Assembly (NCBI GenBank): GCA_964582715.1
Contig: CAZOSM010000002.1
Coordinates: forward strand, 124,001-188,000
Source: MFZZ01 sp964582715
GTDB lineage: Bacteria; Patescibacteriota; Microgenomatia; UBA1406; GWC2-37-13
DNA: 64,000 nucleotides
Reading direction: 5' to 3'
Below, in pieces: positions 52,846 to 61,343 of this stretch. The notes under the pieces are model-generated. The model was not told where the DNA came from and made no database searches. It saw nothing but the letters and a program-made list of their open reading frames with translations. A program made the translations under genes and the position numbers. Each line of letters begins with the position of its first letter. The first letter of the stretch is position 1.

Positions 52846-53727
52846 ATGAAAACACCATCACCACTCACCATCGTAACAGCAGTTTTAAATGAAGAAAAGA
52901 ACTTACCTGGTTTCTTACAATACGCCACTCAACTGGCTAAAGAAGTCATTGTAATAGTAGATTACCGTACTACAGATTCTTCCGCAGAAATAGCAAAAAA
53001 GGCTGGAGCCAAAGTACTTTTAGATAAAGGAGAATCGAAAGGCATTGTGTTTCATAACAAAAATTGGGGTATAAAAGAGGCAAAACACGCCTGGATTCTA
53101 GTATTGGATGCTGATGAAAAGCTCGACGAAACATTTGAAAAAGAACTTGAGGAGATCGTTTCTGGACAGAGTGATACAACCAAAACTATGTATCAAACTG
53201 GGTTTATTAACTTTGAATTCGGACAGTATTTTACAAAAAGTGATCAGAAGCATAAAAAATTTATTCGTTTATTCAAAAAAGGATCATTCCAATACAAAAT
53301 AGATAAAACAGCAGAAGGACTTGCCGTTCACTCAGATGCGTTTGGCAGTAAAAAAACTTTTCTTATGCAAATTCCTATTCTAAGAAGCTTTGTTATAAAA
53401 AATAATCCTAAAATAGGTACGCTCGATGGGTATATTCTTCATAATAGTCATCCTACCATTAATGACTTCCTTCGAAAAATTAATCTCTATTCAACCCGGG
53501 AAGCACAGATACTATTCGAACAAAATCCTCATCCATCAACCTTTATATTAATGCTAAAGACTTTCTGGAACCCTGTCAAAGAATTCTTCTATAAATATAT
53601 TGTCTGGAAATTTTATAAAGAAGGTCCACGTGGAGCTATAGCAAGTATTCTATATTCGTTTTATCACTTCCTGATTATTGCAAAATATGCAGTTCTTGCT
53701 TATAAAGGAGAAGAAATCGTTGACTAA
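52846..53727 (+). CDS. Glycosyltransferase family 2, WaaE/KdtX-like
   Basis: 293 aa. LTIVTAVLNEEKNLPGFLQY and VIVDYRTTDSSAEIAKKAGA are typical of the WaaE/KdtX group of lipopolysaccharide core GT2 enzymes, as is LVLDADEKLDETFEKEL with its DAD metal site. One C-terminal hydrophobic stretch is present (IASILYSFYHFLIIAKYAV). Its stop overlaps that of the convergent methyltransferase by 4 bp. It ends the plus-strand run that began at 42534. Confidence 0.86.
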   Translation: MKTPSPLTIVTAVLNEEKNLPGFLQYATQLAKEVIVIVDYRTTDSSAEIAKKAGAKVLLDKGESKGIVFHNKNWGIKEAKHAWILVLDADEKLDETFEKELEEIVSGQSDTTKTMYQTGFINFEFGQYFTKSDQKHKKFIRLFKKGSFQYKIDKTAEGLAVHSDAFGSKKTFLMQIPILRSFVIKNNPKIGTLDGYILHNSHPTINDFLRKINLYSTREAQILFEQNPHPSTFILMLKTFWNPVKEFFYKYIVWKFYKEGPRGAIASILYSFYHFLIIAKYAVLAYKGEEIVD

Positions 53728-54476
53728 ATAGGTTTTTGTTCTTCTTTTTTAATTCCTACAACTAAGCTGAGCCCAATAGGGACTCCACCTAACCTTTTTT
53801 CTAACTGGAGGATTTGTTCAATACCTTTTTTGATAATACTGTTTGATCTTGATTCTTTATACCGTATCTCTTCGTGCATTTTTAACTTCAACAGTTTCTC
53901 CATAAGAAGATACACAAAGAAACCAATAAAATTCCAGTAGGTGATGAATTTTACAGTCCCATTTGTCTCTGTTACTTTTTCAACAAGCTCTTTTCTGTCA
54001 TATCGGCGATAATGACCCCAGGCAACATCTCGCTGGCAGTAGAGGAAGGAGTGTGCAGGGACAGTTATAACCAACATGCCGCCTGGTTTTACAAATGACC
54101 ATAAATTCTTAATTGCCTTTCGATCATCTTCAATATGTTCTATAACATCATTACACACAACAACATCATACTCCTTTTTTCCTTTAAGCTTGGTAATATC
54201 ACCTTGTTCTATGCGAAGCCCTTTTAGCTTTGGGTCTTTCTTCATTTTGGTAACAAGTTTGGAGTCGAGTTCAATGCCAGCCACTTTATAACCCAAATTC
54301 ATAAAATACTTCATCATGAGGCCACTTCCTGCGCCAATATCGATAAACGATCCTTTATTTTTTGTAAGAGGTTGCAGTTTTGCACCAATAAAACGAGCCA
54401 AATTGGTAATACGAAGATCGTATTCAACAGCAGTAAGGTGATGTTGCTGAGAATCTAGGTCTTTTTTGGCATCCAT
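53724..54476 (-). CDS. Class I SAM-dependent methyltransferase
   Basis: 250 aa. The SAM-binding motif I is FIDIGAGSGLMMKYF, motif II YDVVVCNDVIEHIED, followed by LVITVPAHSFLYCQRDVAWGHYRRY, a signature of the UbiG-like/Methyltransf_11 proteins found beside glycosyltransferases. A hydrophobic stretch at about residues 180-200 suggests membrane contact. Targets may be lipid-linked sugars or polyprenyl phosphate. It lies downstream of gmd by 18 bp on the same strand. Confidence 0.87.
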   Translation of the reverse strand: MDAKKDLDSQQHHLTAVEYDLRITNLARFIGAKLQPLTKNKGSFIDIGAGSGLMMKYFMNLGYKVAGIELDSKLVTKMKKDPKLKGLRIEQGDITKLKGKKEYDVVVCNDVIEHIEDDRKAIKNLWSFVKPGGMLVITVPAHSFLYCQRDVAWGHYRRYDRKELVEKVTETNGTVKFITYWNFIGFFVYLLMEKLLKLKMHEEIRYKESRSNSIIKKGIEQILQLEKRLGGVPIGLSLVVGIKKEEQKPI

Positions 54477-54494
54477 GAGTAAAATCGAGAATCC

Positions 54495-55481
54495 TTAAAT
54501 ACTAGTTTTTGCCTGATAACGAGCAATATCTGCTTCAACCATCATCTTAACTAGTTCTGGAAAACTTACTTTTGGTTTCCATCCAAGCTTCTTGTGAGCT
54601 TTTTCTGGATTACCATGCAAATGTACCACTTCAGCGGGCCTCTTAAAGCGAGGATCAATTTTTACGTAGTCTTTCCAGTTATCTATTCCAGCTGCTTCAA
54701 ATGCGCGCTCCACAAATTCCTGAACAGAGTGAGTTTCACCAGTTGCTAAAACAAAATCGTCTGGTTCTTCTTGCTGAAGCATAAGCCACATACCTTCAAC
54801 ATAATCACCAGCAAAACCCCAATCACGTTTTGGTGAAAGGTCACCGAGGAGAAGTTCTTTAGAAAGTCCCATTTTAATGCGAGCAACTCCATCTGTAATT
54901 TTTCTGGTTACAAACTGAATTCCACGAAGTGGAGATTCATGGTTAAAAAGAATACCACTTACAGTAAACAGGTTATAGGATTCACGGAAGTTTACAGTCA
55001 TCCAGTGAGCATATACTTTTGATACTCCATAAGGACTTCTTGGATGAAATGGTGTTTCTTCATCTTGTCTTCCATCTACATGGGATGATCCAAACATCTC
55101 AGAAGTAGAAGCCTGATAATAACGAGCTGTAGGAGAAAAGAATTTAATTGCATTGAGCATATACAAGACGCCAAGTGAATTAATTTCTGTTGTGATTTTT
55201 GCCTGCTCCCATGAAGAACCCACAAATGATTGAGCAGCTAAATTATATACTTCCTGGGGGCGGAGTGTTTTAATAACATTTATGAGAGAAGCTTCATCTG
55301 TAAGGTCTCCTTCTATAAAATCTACTTGATCCATGATACCAAGGTATTCAAGGTTCCCAAAATGAGGTTTTGAATATCTTCTCATAAGACCATACACTTT
55401 ATAGTCTTTTTCTAAAAGCAATTTTGCTAAATATGGGCCATCTTGCCCAAGGATTCCAGTGACGAGTGCAACTTTCTTCAT
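54495..55481 (-). CDS. gmd: GDP-mannose 4,6-dehydratase
   Basis: 328 aa extended SDR that makes GDP-4-keto-6-deoxymannose, precursor of fucose, rhamnose and perosamine. Diagnostic motifs are TGILGQDGPYLAKLLLEK, NLAAQSFVGSSWEQ, STSEMFGSS, the catalytic SPYGVSKVYAHWM and LFNHESPLRG. The length is a little below the usual 340-370 aa. No GDP-fucose synthase is nearby. The DegT aminotransferase at 33.5 kb could turn the product into GDP-perosamine. Confidence 0.95.
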   Translation of the reverse strand: MKKVALVTGILGQDGPYLAKLLLEKDYKVYGLMRRYSKPHFGNLEYLGIMDQVDFIEGDLTDEASLINVIKTLRPQEVYNLAAQSFVGSSWEQAKITTEINSLGVLYMLNAIKFFSPTARYYQASTSEMFGSSHVDGRQDEETPFHPRSPYGVSKVYAHWMTVNFRESYNLFTVSGILFNHESPLRGIQFVTRKITDGVARIKMGLSKELLLGDLSPKRDWGFAGDYVEGMWLMLQQEEPDDFVLATGETHSVQEFVERAFEAAGIDNWKDYVKIDPRFKRPAEVVHLHGNPEKAHKKLGWKPKVSFPELVKMMVEADIARYQAKTSI

Positions 55482-55559
55482 AAAAGTATTAAAAACTTCA
55501 TAATAACTTTTTCATTATAACAGTTTATTCTGTAATAATGGTAAAAATTTTAATAGCTT

Positions 55560-55778
55560 TTAGCTATTATTCTGTCCCTCGACTGGGGTTCCAGAATCTG
55601 GAGATATAGAATCCCGTGGAGGCATTCCTGCCGCAAAATCTGTAGTTGGAGCAGGTGGTCTCTGACTCATAGCTCCATATGCATCAGCGATTCTATGGAA
55701 AATATTACTTTGCTCAGGAGTATTTACAAAGCCAGCTGTTGATTTTGGATCGATTGGACTAAATCCTTCTTTTGACAT
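55560..55778 (-). CDS. Small Pro/Ser-rich hypothetical protein, 72 aa
   Basis: Not recognised. It has a short, potentially helical middle (EQSNIFHRIADAYGAM) and a disordered C-terminus rich in Pro, Ser and Gly (RPPAPTTDFAAGMPPRDS). No signal peptide, no cysteines. It lies 26 bp after the HAD phosphatase on the same strand and may be co-transcribed with it. It could be a small regulatory or adaptor protein, or a spurious frame. Confidence 0.45.
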   Translation of the reverse strand: MSKEGFSPIDPKSTAGFVNTPEQSNIFHRIADAYGAMSQRPPAPTTDFAAGMPPRDSISPDSGTPVEGQNNS

Positions 55779-55804
55779 ATTTATAAAATAATTAATAATA
55801 GTAA

Positions 55805-57010
55805 TTACCGTGTTGCATTCATGTGTGCACTAATAGTTGTTGGTGCTTTCGTACCTGGATATGCTTCACCTGTAACTATTTTTCTTGTACCGAAGATTGG
55901 TGTAGCAAACTCATATATACCTTCTTCCACTTTAGTTACTCTTTTATTAAGTGCTTGTAAACCTTCTGTTGCAAACATGTTTCCTTCTTCTGAAGTATTA
56001 CCAATTTTTCCAATCATTCTTGATCCACCTACAAGTAATAATGTAGCATTGGATCCAAGAGCTGAGTAGAGTCCCATTGGTACATCTGGCCAACTATCTC
56101 CAATAAAAATTGTCTCAAAATCTTGAGCAGATACTTCTTGTTCTTCAGGTAACTGTGCATTTATTTCTGTAAGTGTGGCACGGAAGAAGTCTTCTACAGC
56201 TCTTTGCTTACCAGCACGTACTGGTGCCATATAAATCTGGAATCTACCTTCTGAAGGTTTACCATCTTCTATTACTTGAATTTCTGGATGTACTGCATTC
56301 ATTTGTTTTGTAAATGTAATCTGCTCTTCTAAAGAATCAAAGTTCATCTGAAAACGTAAATCTGGCGGAGCAACGTCCATACGACCTTCATTAAAGTTAG
56401 ATATATCTTCAAGAGGCGCATATTGTGCAATATTGCCAACAGACTCATTTACAGCATCGATTTTAGATCGTGTTTCTTGTCTCCATGTTTCTTTATGTAC
56501 GTGCATTTTAGATTCAAATTCTTGATCCAGTCTGTAACTGCCATCTGTCTGACGAATCCATATCTCACTACCAGTTGAAGCGAGAGTTGCATCACCATCA
56601 TATATTCCTACAAATGATGACACTTGGTCAGGATATGCAGTACTAAATTCACCGCCTGCATCGCGGATTGCATCTATAGTGCCTTCTGTTGCTGTTGTAT
56701 TTTTCTGTAATTTAGGGGCAGGCCTGTTGAATTCAACAGATTTTTGAGCAGATTCACTGCCTATTGTCATTTCTGGTGTTCGAGAAGTGACATATACTAT
56801 TCGATAACCTGCATTTGTAAGCGCTTCGTAAGCAGCTTTCTGTTCTTCTGGAGTACCAGTAAAAGTACTGTCAATATCTGTAAAGGCAATACGTAATGGA
56901 TTACCTTCCTGATACGAAGTGAGTAGAGAAGAGACTATCTCACTATTTTTATAAGGGTTAATTGTTTCTGGTTGTAACTGTTCCTGAGGAACAGGAATTC
57001 TGTTTTCCAT
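55805..57010 (-). CDS. HAD-superfamily sugar phosphatase, probably trehalose-6-phosphate phosphatase
   Basis: 401 aa. HAD motif I is TDIDSTFTG (D45, D47), motif II within VTSRTPE, motif III the Lys in VRAGKQRAVEDFF, and motif IV IFIGDSWPDVPMGL. The cap region between them is typical of the Cof/sucrose-phosphatase type rather than short OtsB. It lies 14 bp downstream of the GT20 gene, so the natural role is dephosphorylating that enzyme's product. Terminal extensions at both ends are unexplained. Sucrose-phosphate or glucosylglycerol-phosphate activity is the main alternative. Confidence 0.75.
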   Translation of the reverse strand: MENRIPVPQEQLQPETINPYKNSEIVSSLLTSYQEGNPLRIAFTDIDSTFTGTPEEQKAAYEALTNAGYRIVYVTSRTPEMTIGSESAQKSVEFNRPAPKLQKNTTATEGTIDAIRDAGGEFSTAYPDQVSSFVGIYDGDATLASTGSEIWIRQTDGSYRLDQEFESKMHVHKETWRQETRSKIDAVNESVGNIAQYAPLEDISNFNEGRMDVAPPDLRFQMNFDSLEEQITFTKQMNAVHPEIQVIEDGKPSEGRFQIYMAPVRAGKQRAVEDFFRATLTEINAQLPEEQEVSAQDFETIFIGDSWPDVPMGLYSALGSNATLLLVGGSRMIGKIGNTSEEGNMFATEGLQALNKRVTKVEEGIYEFATPIFGTRKIVTGEAYPGTKAPTTISAHMNATR

Positions 57011-57024
57011 AACTATATCTTAAA

Positions 57025-58743
57025 TTACATCTTTCCGTAATGTCTTTGTAGCTTTACCCAATCAAAAATTGTATAGTTAAATGTTTCTTGTCGAGCAAGT
57101 TCATTTCTTTGCATTCTTTCGAGTTCCGTCATATTGGCAACCTTTAAGAACGCTTGAGCAAACAATCCGATCTCTTTAGGATTTACGAGTAGTACTGGAG
57201 ATTCTCCATTAAATCTATGTTCAGTATTTTGGAATCGTTCTCCAAGTCCAATGTTCTTACCAACGATAAGCTGTCCATCTTTAGGACTTGATGCAAGATA
57301 TTCTAAACCTGTCAGATTCATACCGTCTGCTTCAGATGCCATGACACCGTGTCCTGACTTGAATAACCCGGAAAGTCCATTTTTCTTTTTACCATTGATC
57401 GTCTGGTTTCTCACTCCTTTATCAAGTAAGATTGTAGAGTTCTGTATACCATACTGTTTCAAATGGCTATCATTGATTTCTGCTGAAATAGTATGGAGAT
57501 CGTCATATAATTTCTTATAAGCTGGAACATCTAATCTTCCTGGTGCTACAGCCTGTATAAGTGAAATTTGGCCTCTCAATTCGGGATATAGTTTAAGAGC
57601 TGTATCATAGGCCACAAATGTTTCTAATAATCCTTTTGAAGGATCAAGTCTACTGACCCCACCGAAGATTTCTCGTTCACCGACCATCTCTTTATATTCT
57701 TTTGCCATTTCATCCGTTTCTTCTTCTTCAGCAATAGATTTAAAAGAATCTGCATCAATACTAATTGGAATACCGGCAAGTAATGTTTTGCGACCTGCAT
57801 AGTCAACAATCATTGTTCCATCTGCAGATTCATCAACATGAGCTTCAGGGAAATGATACTGAACTGCTTGGATAAATTTATGGACATCTCTTTTCGTCTG
57901 AAATGCGGTTGTATCATAACTTAGTAAACCTTCTAACATTTCAACCCTTTCAGATTCTGGAATTGCCATAAGTGATTCCATGGTAGGAAATGGAATATGT
58001 AAAAAGAAGTTCATATTCTGATGTTGTCTCTCAGGACTCATTTCACGGGTTTGCTTACCAAGTAATAGCAAATGATAATCTTGTACCCAGAGAGTATCAG
58101 AAGGATTAGTAGTTTCCAAAGCAGCAACAGCAAACTTTGTATTAACATTTCTATATGTTTGCCATGCTTCCTGAAACACTACTGGATCATTGAGTTCTTC
58201 AGTAATATGTTGTCCCATCTCGTGGAACACAGGCCATAACAAACCGTTAGCCATCATGGAATAATATAAATCAATCTCTTTTTTTGTTAAACGAACACCT
58301 GCCACCTCATAGTCAACAAGTCCCTTATTGGATCTAAAAGCTTCAGCCAAACCTTCATTTTCTTCTTCCAATTTTACAGGATGTTGATTTTCATCCATTA
58401 CAGTTCCATCCCACCCAATCCATAAATTCTTCTGTTCATGTCCATTGAGGGCAGAGTTCATTCCAGTAGCAAGCCCACCAAAACTGGCTTTACATATAAA
58501 TTTTTGTTCCTCACCCTCCTCATCTCCTGATACTTTTTCAGCAGAGAAAACAGAACGGTTAGAAATGACCACAATACGTCCATGACCATGGGGATCAAAG
58601 TCAGGTCTGATTAAGTAAGATAAATTATCTGCAGATTGTTGAGGATATTCTGCAGTGGTACTACTTTCAGCACCAATAGATACTGTTGGCTCTATTTGTA
58701 AGCCTAATTCTTTTGGGTCAATTTGTGGTCTATTTTCTGACAT
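57025..58743 (-). CDS. otsA: GT20 glycosyltransferase, probable trehalose-6-phosphate synthase
   Basis: 572 aa from the ATG at 58743; the frame runs seven codons further to a TTG, which is less likely. GT20 motifs are in order: VVISNRSVFSAEKV, SFGGLATGMNSAL, TLWVQDYHLLLLGK, NFFLHIPFPTME, GIPISIDADSFK, GVSRLDPSKGLLE, AVAPGRLDVP and ASEADGMNLTGLEYLA. The family condenses a nucleotide-activated glucose with glucose 6-phosphate to trehalose 6-phosphate. It is longer than E. coli OtsA (474 aa), with extra residues at the N-terminus and after the RLDPSKG loop. The donor nucleotide and exact acceptor are uncertain. It is paired with a HAD phosphatase and near a hexokinase that could make the acceptor. 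Confidence 0.8.
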   Translation of the reverse strand: MSENRPQIDPKELGLQIEPTVSIGAESSTTAEYPQQSADNLSYLIRPDFDPHGHGRIVVISNRSVFSAEKVSGDEEGEEQKFICKASFGGLATGMNSALNGHEQKNLWIGWDGTVMDENQHPVKLEEENEGLAEAFRSNKGLVDYEVAGVRLTKKEIDLYYSMMANGLLWPVFHEMGQHITEELNDPVVFQEAWQTYRNVNTKFAVAALETTNPSDTLWVQDYHLLLLGKQTREMSPERQHQNMNFFLHIPFPTMESLMAIPESERVEMLEGLLSYDTTAFQTKRDVHKFIQAVQYHFPEAHVDESADGTMIVDYAGRKTLLAGIPISIDADSFKSIAEEEETDEMAKEYKEMVGEREIFGGVSRLDPSKGLLETFVAYDTALKLYPELRGQISLIQAVAPGRLDVPAYKKLYDDLHTISAEINDSHLKQYGIQNSTILLDKGVRNQTINGKKKNGLSGLFKSGHGVMASEADGMNLTGLEYLASSPKDGQLIVGKNIGLGERFQNTEHRFNGESPVLLVNPKEIGLFAQAFLKVANMTELERMQRNELARQETFNYTIFDWVKLQRHYGKM

Positions 58744-59026
58744 ATATAAAACATCAAATTTCAATTATCATATAGTATCATACTTTTTAATTTAAGTCAA
58801 TATTCAATACATATAACTTGTTATTGGACTGTTATAACAATAAATTAACTTTTTAATATTTTAGTAGGGAAAATCAGTATATCATACTTTTTATTAAAGG
58901 ATTGTAATAAAGTATGATAATGTAATATAATATGTTTTTCGCTATAGGATTATCTAATCGAGCAACCAAAAAGCTTTGTAGTATAATATTCCATAGCAAT
59001 AAATTAGAAACTTTAATTTACCTATC
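58744..59026. promoter_or_regulatory. AT-rich divergent promoter region between otsA and the hexokinase gene
   Basis: No convincing gene. Several -10-like boxes occur on both strands, including TATAAT at 58982-58987 (plus, 39 nt before the hexokinase ATG) and TATGAT-type boxes on the minus strand. A 40-codon frame starting at 58932 overlaps the hexokinase start and looks spurious. Confidence 0.45.
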
Positions 59027-60109
59027 ATGCAACAACCTAACAGAAACGCCTTAACAGAAATTAAAAACAACTTTGTTTCAGAGCTACAAGCTGGAGTAGA
59101 GAACAGAGAATCATCACTTCCTTTTATACGTCATACCCTTGCTTCTAATACTCTGGTTGGGATGGGAGAAACCTTTCAGACTATAGTTATTGGTGGAAGC
59201 TTTTATCAGAAAGCTCTTATGAAGAGGGTAAATGGTAATATTAAAATTCTTGAATACTCACAAGGAGAACAGCCACCTTTTTTAAAAGAAGAAGATCTTC
59301 TTACGTTTATCGAAAAGCACCTTGATCCAGAAGTAAAAGTCGTTGCTGTAAACTTTGCCTACCCATTACAACCAGTAACTCGGGGTGATGTAGTGGATGG
59401 AGTACTTGTAAATGGTTCTAAAGAAAATACATTTGATGGGTTAGTTGGTAAAAAAGTAGGAGAAACAATAGAAACTTACTTTAAGCAGAAACATAATAGA
59501 GAGTTAACTGTCGCAGCAGCAAACGATACTATTTGTCTACTCCTATCCGGGCTTATTCACCATGAATGGAATAATATAGCAGCTGGGATTGTGGGTACAG
59601 GTTTAAACTTTGCTATTTTTCTAGATAAAACAAATGTCGTAAACTTGGAGTCAGCTAACTTCAATAAATTTGCTCAATCTGAAGCAGGAAAAGACATTGA
59701 TAGTAAATCTGTAGAACCAGGTGGTGCATTATACGAAAAAGAAGTTTCAGGAGCTTATTTATATAGACACTTTAACTTTGAAGTGAAAAAAAGAAATCTA
59801 CAAATGGAAGAAATTCATTCTACAAAGGAGCTTGAATCTTTAGTTCGCCATGAAAATAAAGATATTGCAGATCTGGCTAAAGAGATCTTACATCACTCTG
59901 CTTCTCTTGTTGCAGCTCAAGTTGCAGCAATCATGGAATTTTCAAGACGAGATCTTGTGTTCATTATGCAGGGAAGTTTGTATTGGAAGGGATACAACTA
60001 CAAAGAAACAGTAGAAAAGCTTGTTATTGAGCTGTGTCCTTCTTACCGAGCTTCGTATGAAAATGTGTTGCATAGTGACTTGTTTGGAGCAGCAAAACTG
60101 GTTGCATAA
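59027..60109 (+). CDS. Divergent eukaryotic-type hexokinase
   Basis: 360 aa. The order of motifs follows yeast and mammalian hexokinase rather than bacterial ROK/Glk. Phosphate-1-like VIGGSFYQKALMK (residues 54-66), sugar loop VVAVNFAYPLQPVTRGDVVDG (105-125), AANDTICLLLSG with catalytic-type D167, AAGIVGTGLNFAIF (185-198), VNLESANFNKF (205-215), EPGGALYEKEVSGAYL (230-245) and GSLYWKGYNYKETVEKLV (316-333). It would phosphorylate glucose or a related hexose with ATP. It is shorter than the usual 450 or more residues. It is followed by a PfkB-like kinase and a glycosidase, and faces the GT20 gene, to which it could supply glucose 6-phosphate. Confidence 0.8.
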   Translation: MQQPNRNALTEIKNNFVSELQAGVENRESSLPFIRHTLASNTLVGMGETFQTIVIGGSFYQKALMKRVNGNIKILEYSQGEQPPFLKEEDLLTFIEKHLDPEVKVVAVNFAYPLQPVTRGDVVDGVLVNGSKENTFDGLVGKKVGETIETYFKQKHNRELTVAAANDTICLLLSGLIHHEWNNIAAGIVGTGLNFAIFLDKTNVVNLESANFNKFAQSEAGKDIDSKSVEPGGALYEKEVSGAYLYRHFNFEVKKRNLQMEEIHSTKELESLVRHENKDIADLAKEILHHSASLVAAQVAAIMEFSRRDLVFIMQGSLYWKGYNYKETVEKLVIELCPSYRASYENVLHSDLFGAAKLVA

Positions 60110-60130
60110 CAACATAAGTAAGACTATACT
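60102..60130 (+). promoter_or_regulatory. Promoter of the PfkB-like gene
   Basis: TTGCAT (60102-60107), a 17-bp spacer and TATACT (60125-60130). The predicted transcript starts only about 4 nt before the ATG at 60141. The -35 lies in the hexokinase stop region. Confidence 0.55.
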
Positions 60131-60140
60131 TCCATCCAAT

Positions 60141-61187
60141 ATGCAGCAAAAAGATTTTGTGTTGATTGGACATGTTACGCGAGACATTAACCCTGACGGT
60201 GACTTTATTCCTGGTGGACCAGTTACCTACGCAGGCATAACACTTGCACTTCGGGGACATAATATTCAGATTCTTACTAAGGTTGCAGATAATGAGCCTC
60301 TTTTAGATAACATTCGTGACTACGGGATTGATGTAGTAAATCTTTCAGAAACGGGAGATACACGTACCACAACCTATACCAATATCTATAATGAGTATCA
60401 ACAAAGAACTCAGTATATAAGTGAAATCGCAGAACGCTTTACGAGTAAAGAAATTCAAGATATTACTTCATTCACAAAAGGCAAAAGAACGTTAGTGTTA
60501 CCTGTCGCAAACGAGATTCCTTCTACTTTTTATAAACCTTTAGCCTCGTCTGCTGAAATGCTTGTTGCTGCACCGCAAGGCAGTTTACGAAGATGGGCAG
60601 ATAATGGCAAAGTATTCCATATGCCTTTTTCTAAAGAATACGCTCAAGCATTACAACATTGCCATATTATGACTATTAGTAATGAGGATATGGATGGGTT
60701 TACAGACTCCATGAAGTCAGATATTTTGCATCATACTGCAGATACAGTGATCCTTACAAATGGACGAGACGGAGCAGACTTGTATCAAAATCATCATGCA
60801 ACTCATGTTCCACCATTTAGACTTCAGTATGAAACAGAAGAACTGGGCGGTTATCCTACCGGAAATGGTGATCACATGACAGCAATTATTGCAGAAGGCG
60901 CACCCCCGTATCTGGAAAAATTATCAGATCCTTTTACATATGAACAAGAGATGTATGAAGCAGCCTCTCGTGGGGCTTTTCTTACTGCATTAAAAATCAT
61001 GAAACGAGATGGGGTAGAAGACGGGATCGGTAGTTTAAGAGGACCAGACGAGGTAAGAGAATGGTCACGACAAAATCTTAAGCGAATTCGGGAGTACGCA
61101 GATTACTGTAATCTTGACCCTTCCGTATTCATTGAAGGTAGTAGGGTACTCCAAGAAGGCTCTCAAAACTTCTTTTATCGTAGATAA
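60141..61187 (+). CDS. PfkB-like sugar kinase
   Basis: 348 aa from the ATG at 60141; the frame is open to 60021 but homology (FVLIGHVTRDINPDGDFIPGG) and the promoter place the start here. The N-terminal motif is GGPVTYAGITLALRG. The catalytic loop is YPTGNGDHMTA, keeping the G-x-G-D with the base Asp, although the usual Asp before TGAGD is replaced by Tyr. A C-terminal extension of about 50 residues follows (REWSRQNLKRIREYADYC). Substrate unknown; a sugar or nucleoside is expected. A tiny coupled ORF follows it. Confidence 0.78.
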   Translation: MQQKDFVLIGHVTRDINPDGDFIPGGPVTYAGITLALRGHNIQILTKVADNEPLLDNIRDYGIDVVNLSETGDTRTTTYTNIYNEYQQRTQYISEIAERFTSKEIQDITSFTKGKRTLVLPVANEIPSTFYKPLASSAEMLVAAPQGSLRRWADNGKVFHMPFSKEYAQALQHCHIMTISNEDMDGFTDSMKSDILHHTADTVILTNGRDGADLYQNHHATHVPPFRLQYETEELGGYPTGNGDHMTAIIAEGAPPYLEKLSDPFTYEQEMYEAASRGAFLTALKIMKRDGVEDGIGSLRGPDEVREWSRQNLKRIREYADYCNLDPSVFIEGSRVLQEGSQNFFYRR

Positions 61188-61291
61188 TGACCCTAGCGAA
61201 GCCGGTGAAACACCAGTTCCATAGCCCAGAAAAAACTGCCGAAGATATTCATAAACTCCTTACCAGCATTGGTATTAAACTCAAAAAGTAA
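61187..61291 (+). CDS. Small coupled ORF, 34 aa
   Basis: ATG overlaps the PfkB stop in a TAATG, which favours reinitiation. It encodes MTLAKPVKHQFHSPEKTAED followed by IHKLLTSIGIKLKK: basic, amphipathic, no cysteine. It fills the gap up to the next promoter. It may be a real microprotein or a remnant of a longer C-terminus. Confidence 0.4.
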   Translation: MTLAKPVKHQFHSPEKTAEDIHKLLTSIGIKLKK

Positions 61292-61308
61292 TATCTTTGA
61301 TATTCCTC

Positions 61309-61337
61309 TTGACCACATTCTACAAAGGGTCTACTCT
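61309..61337 (+). promoter_or_regulatory. Leaderless promoter of the glycosidase gene
   Basis: TTGACC (61309-61314), a 17-bp spacer and TACTCT (61332-61337), with 6 nt between the -10 and the ATG at 61344. Confidence 0.7.
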
Positions 61338-61343
61338 TAATTT

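Noticed and set aside
58932..59054. 40-codon ORF before the hexokinase
   Set aside because: It has no spacing to the TATAAT directly in front, overlaps the hexokinase start and has no recognisable features.
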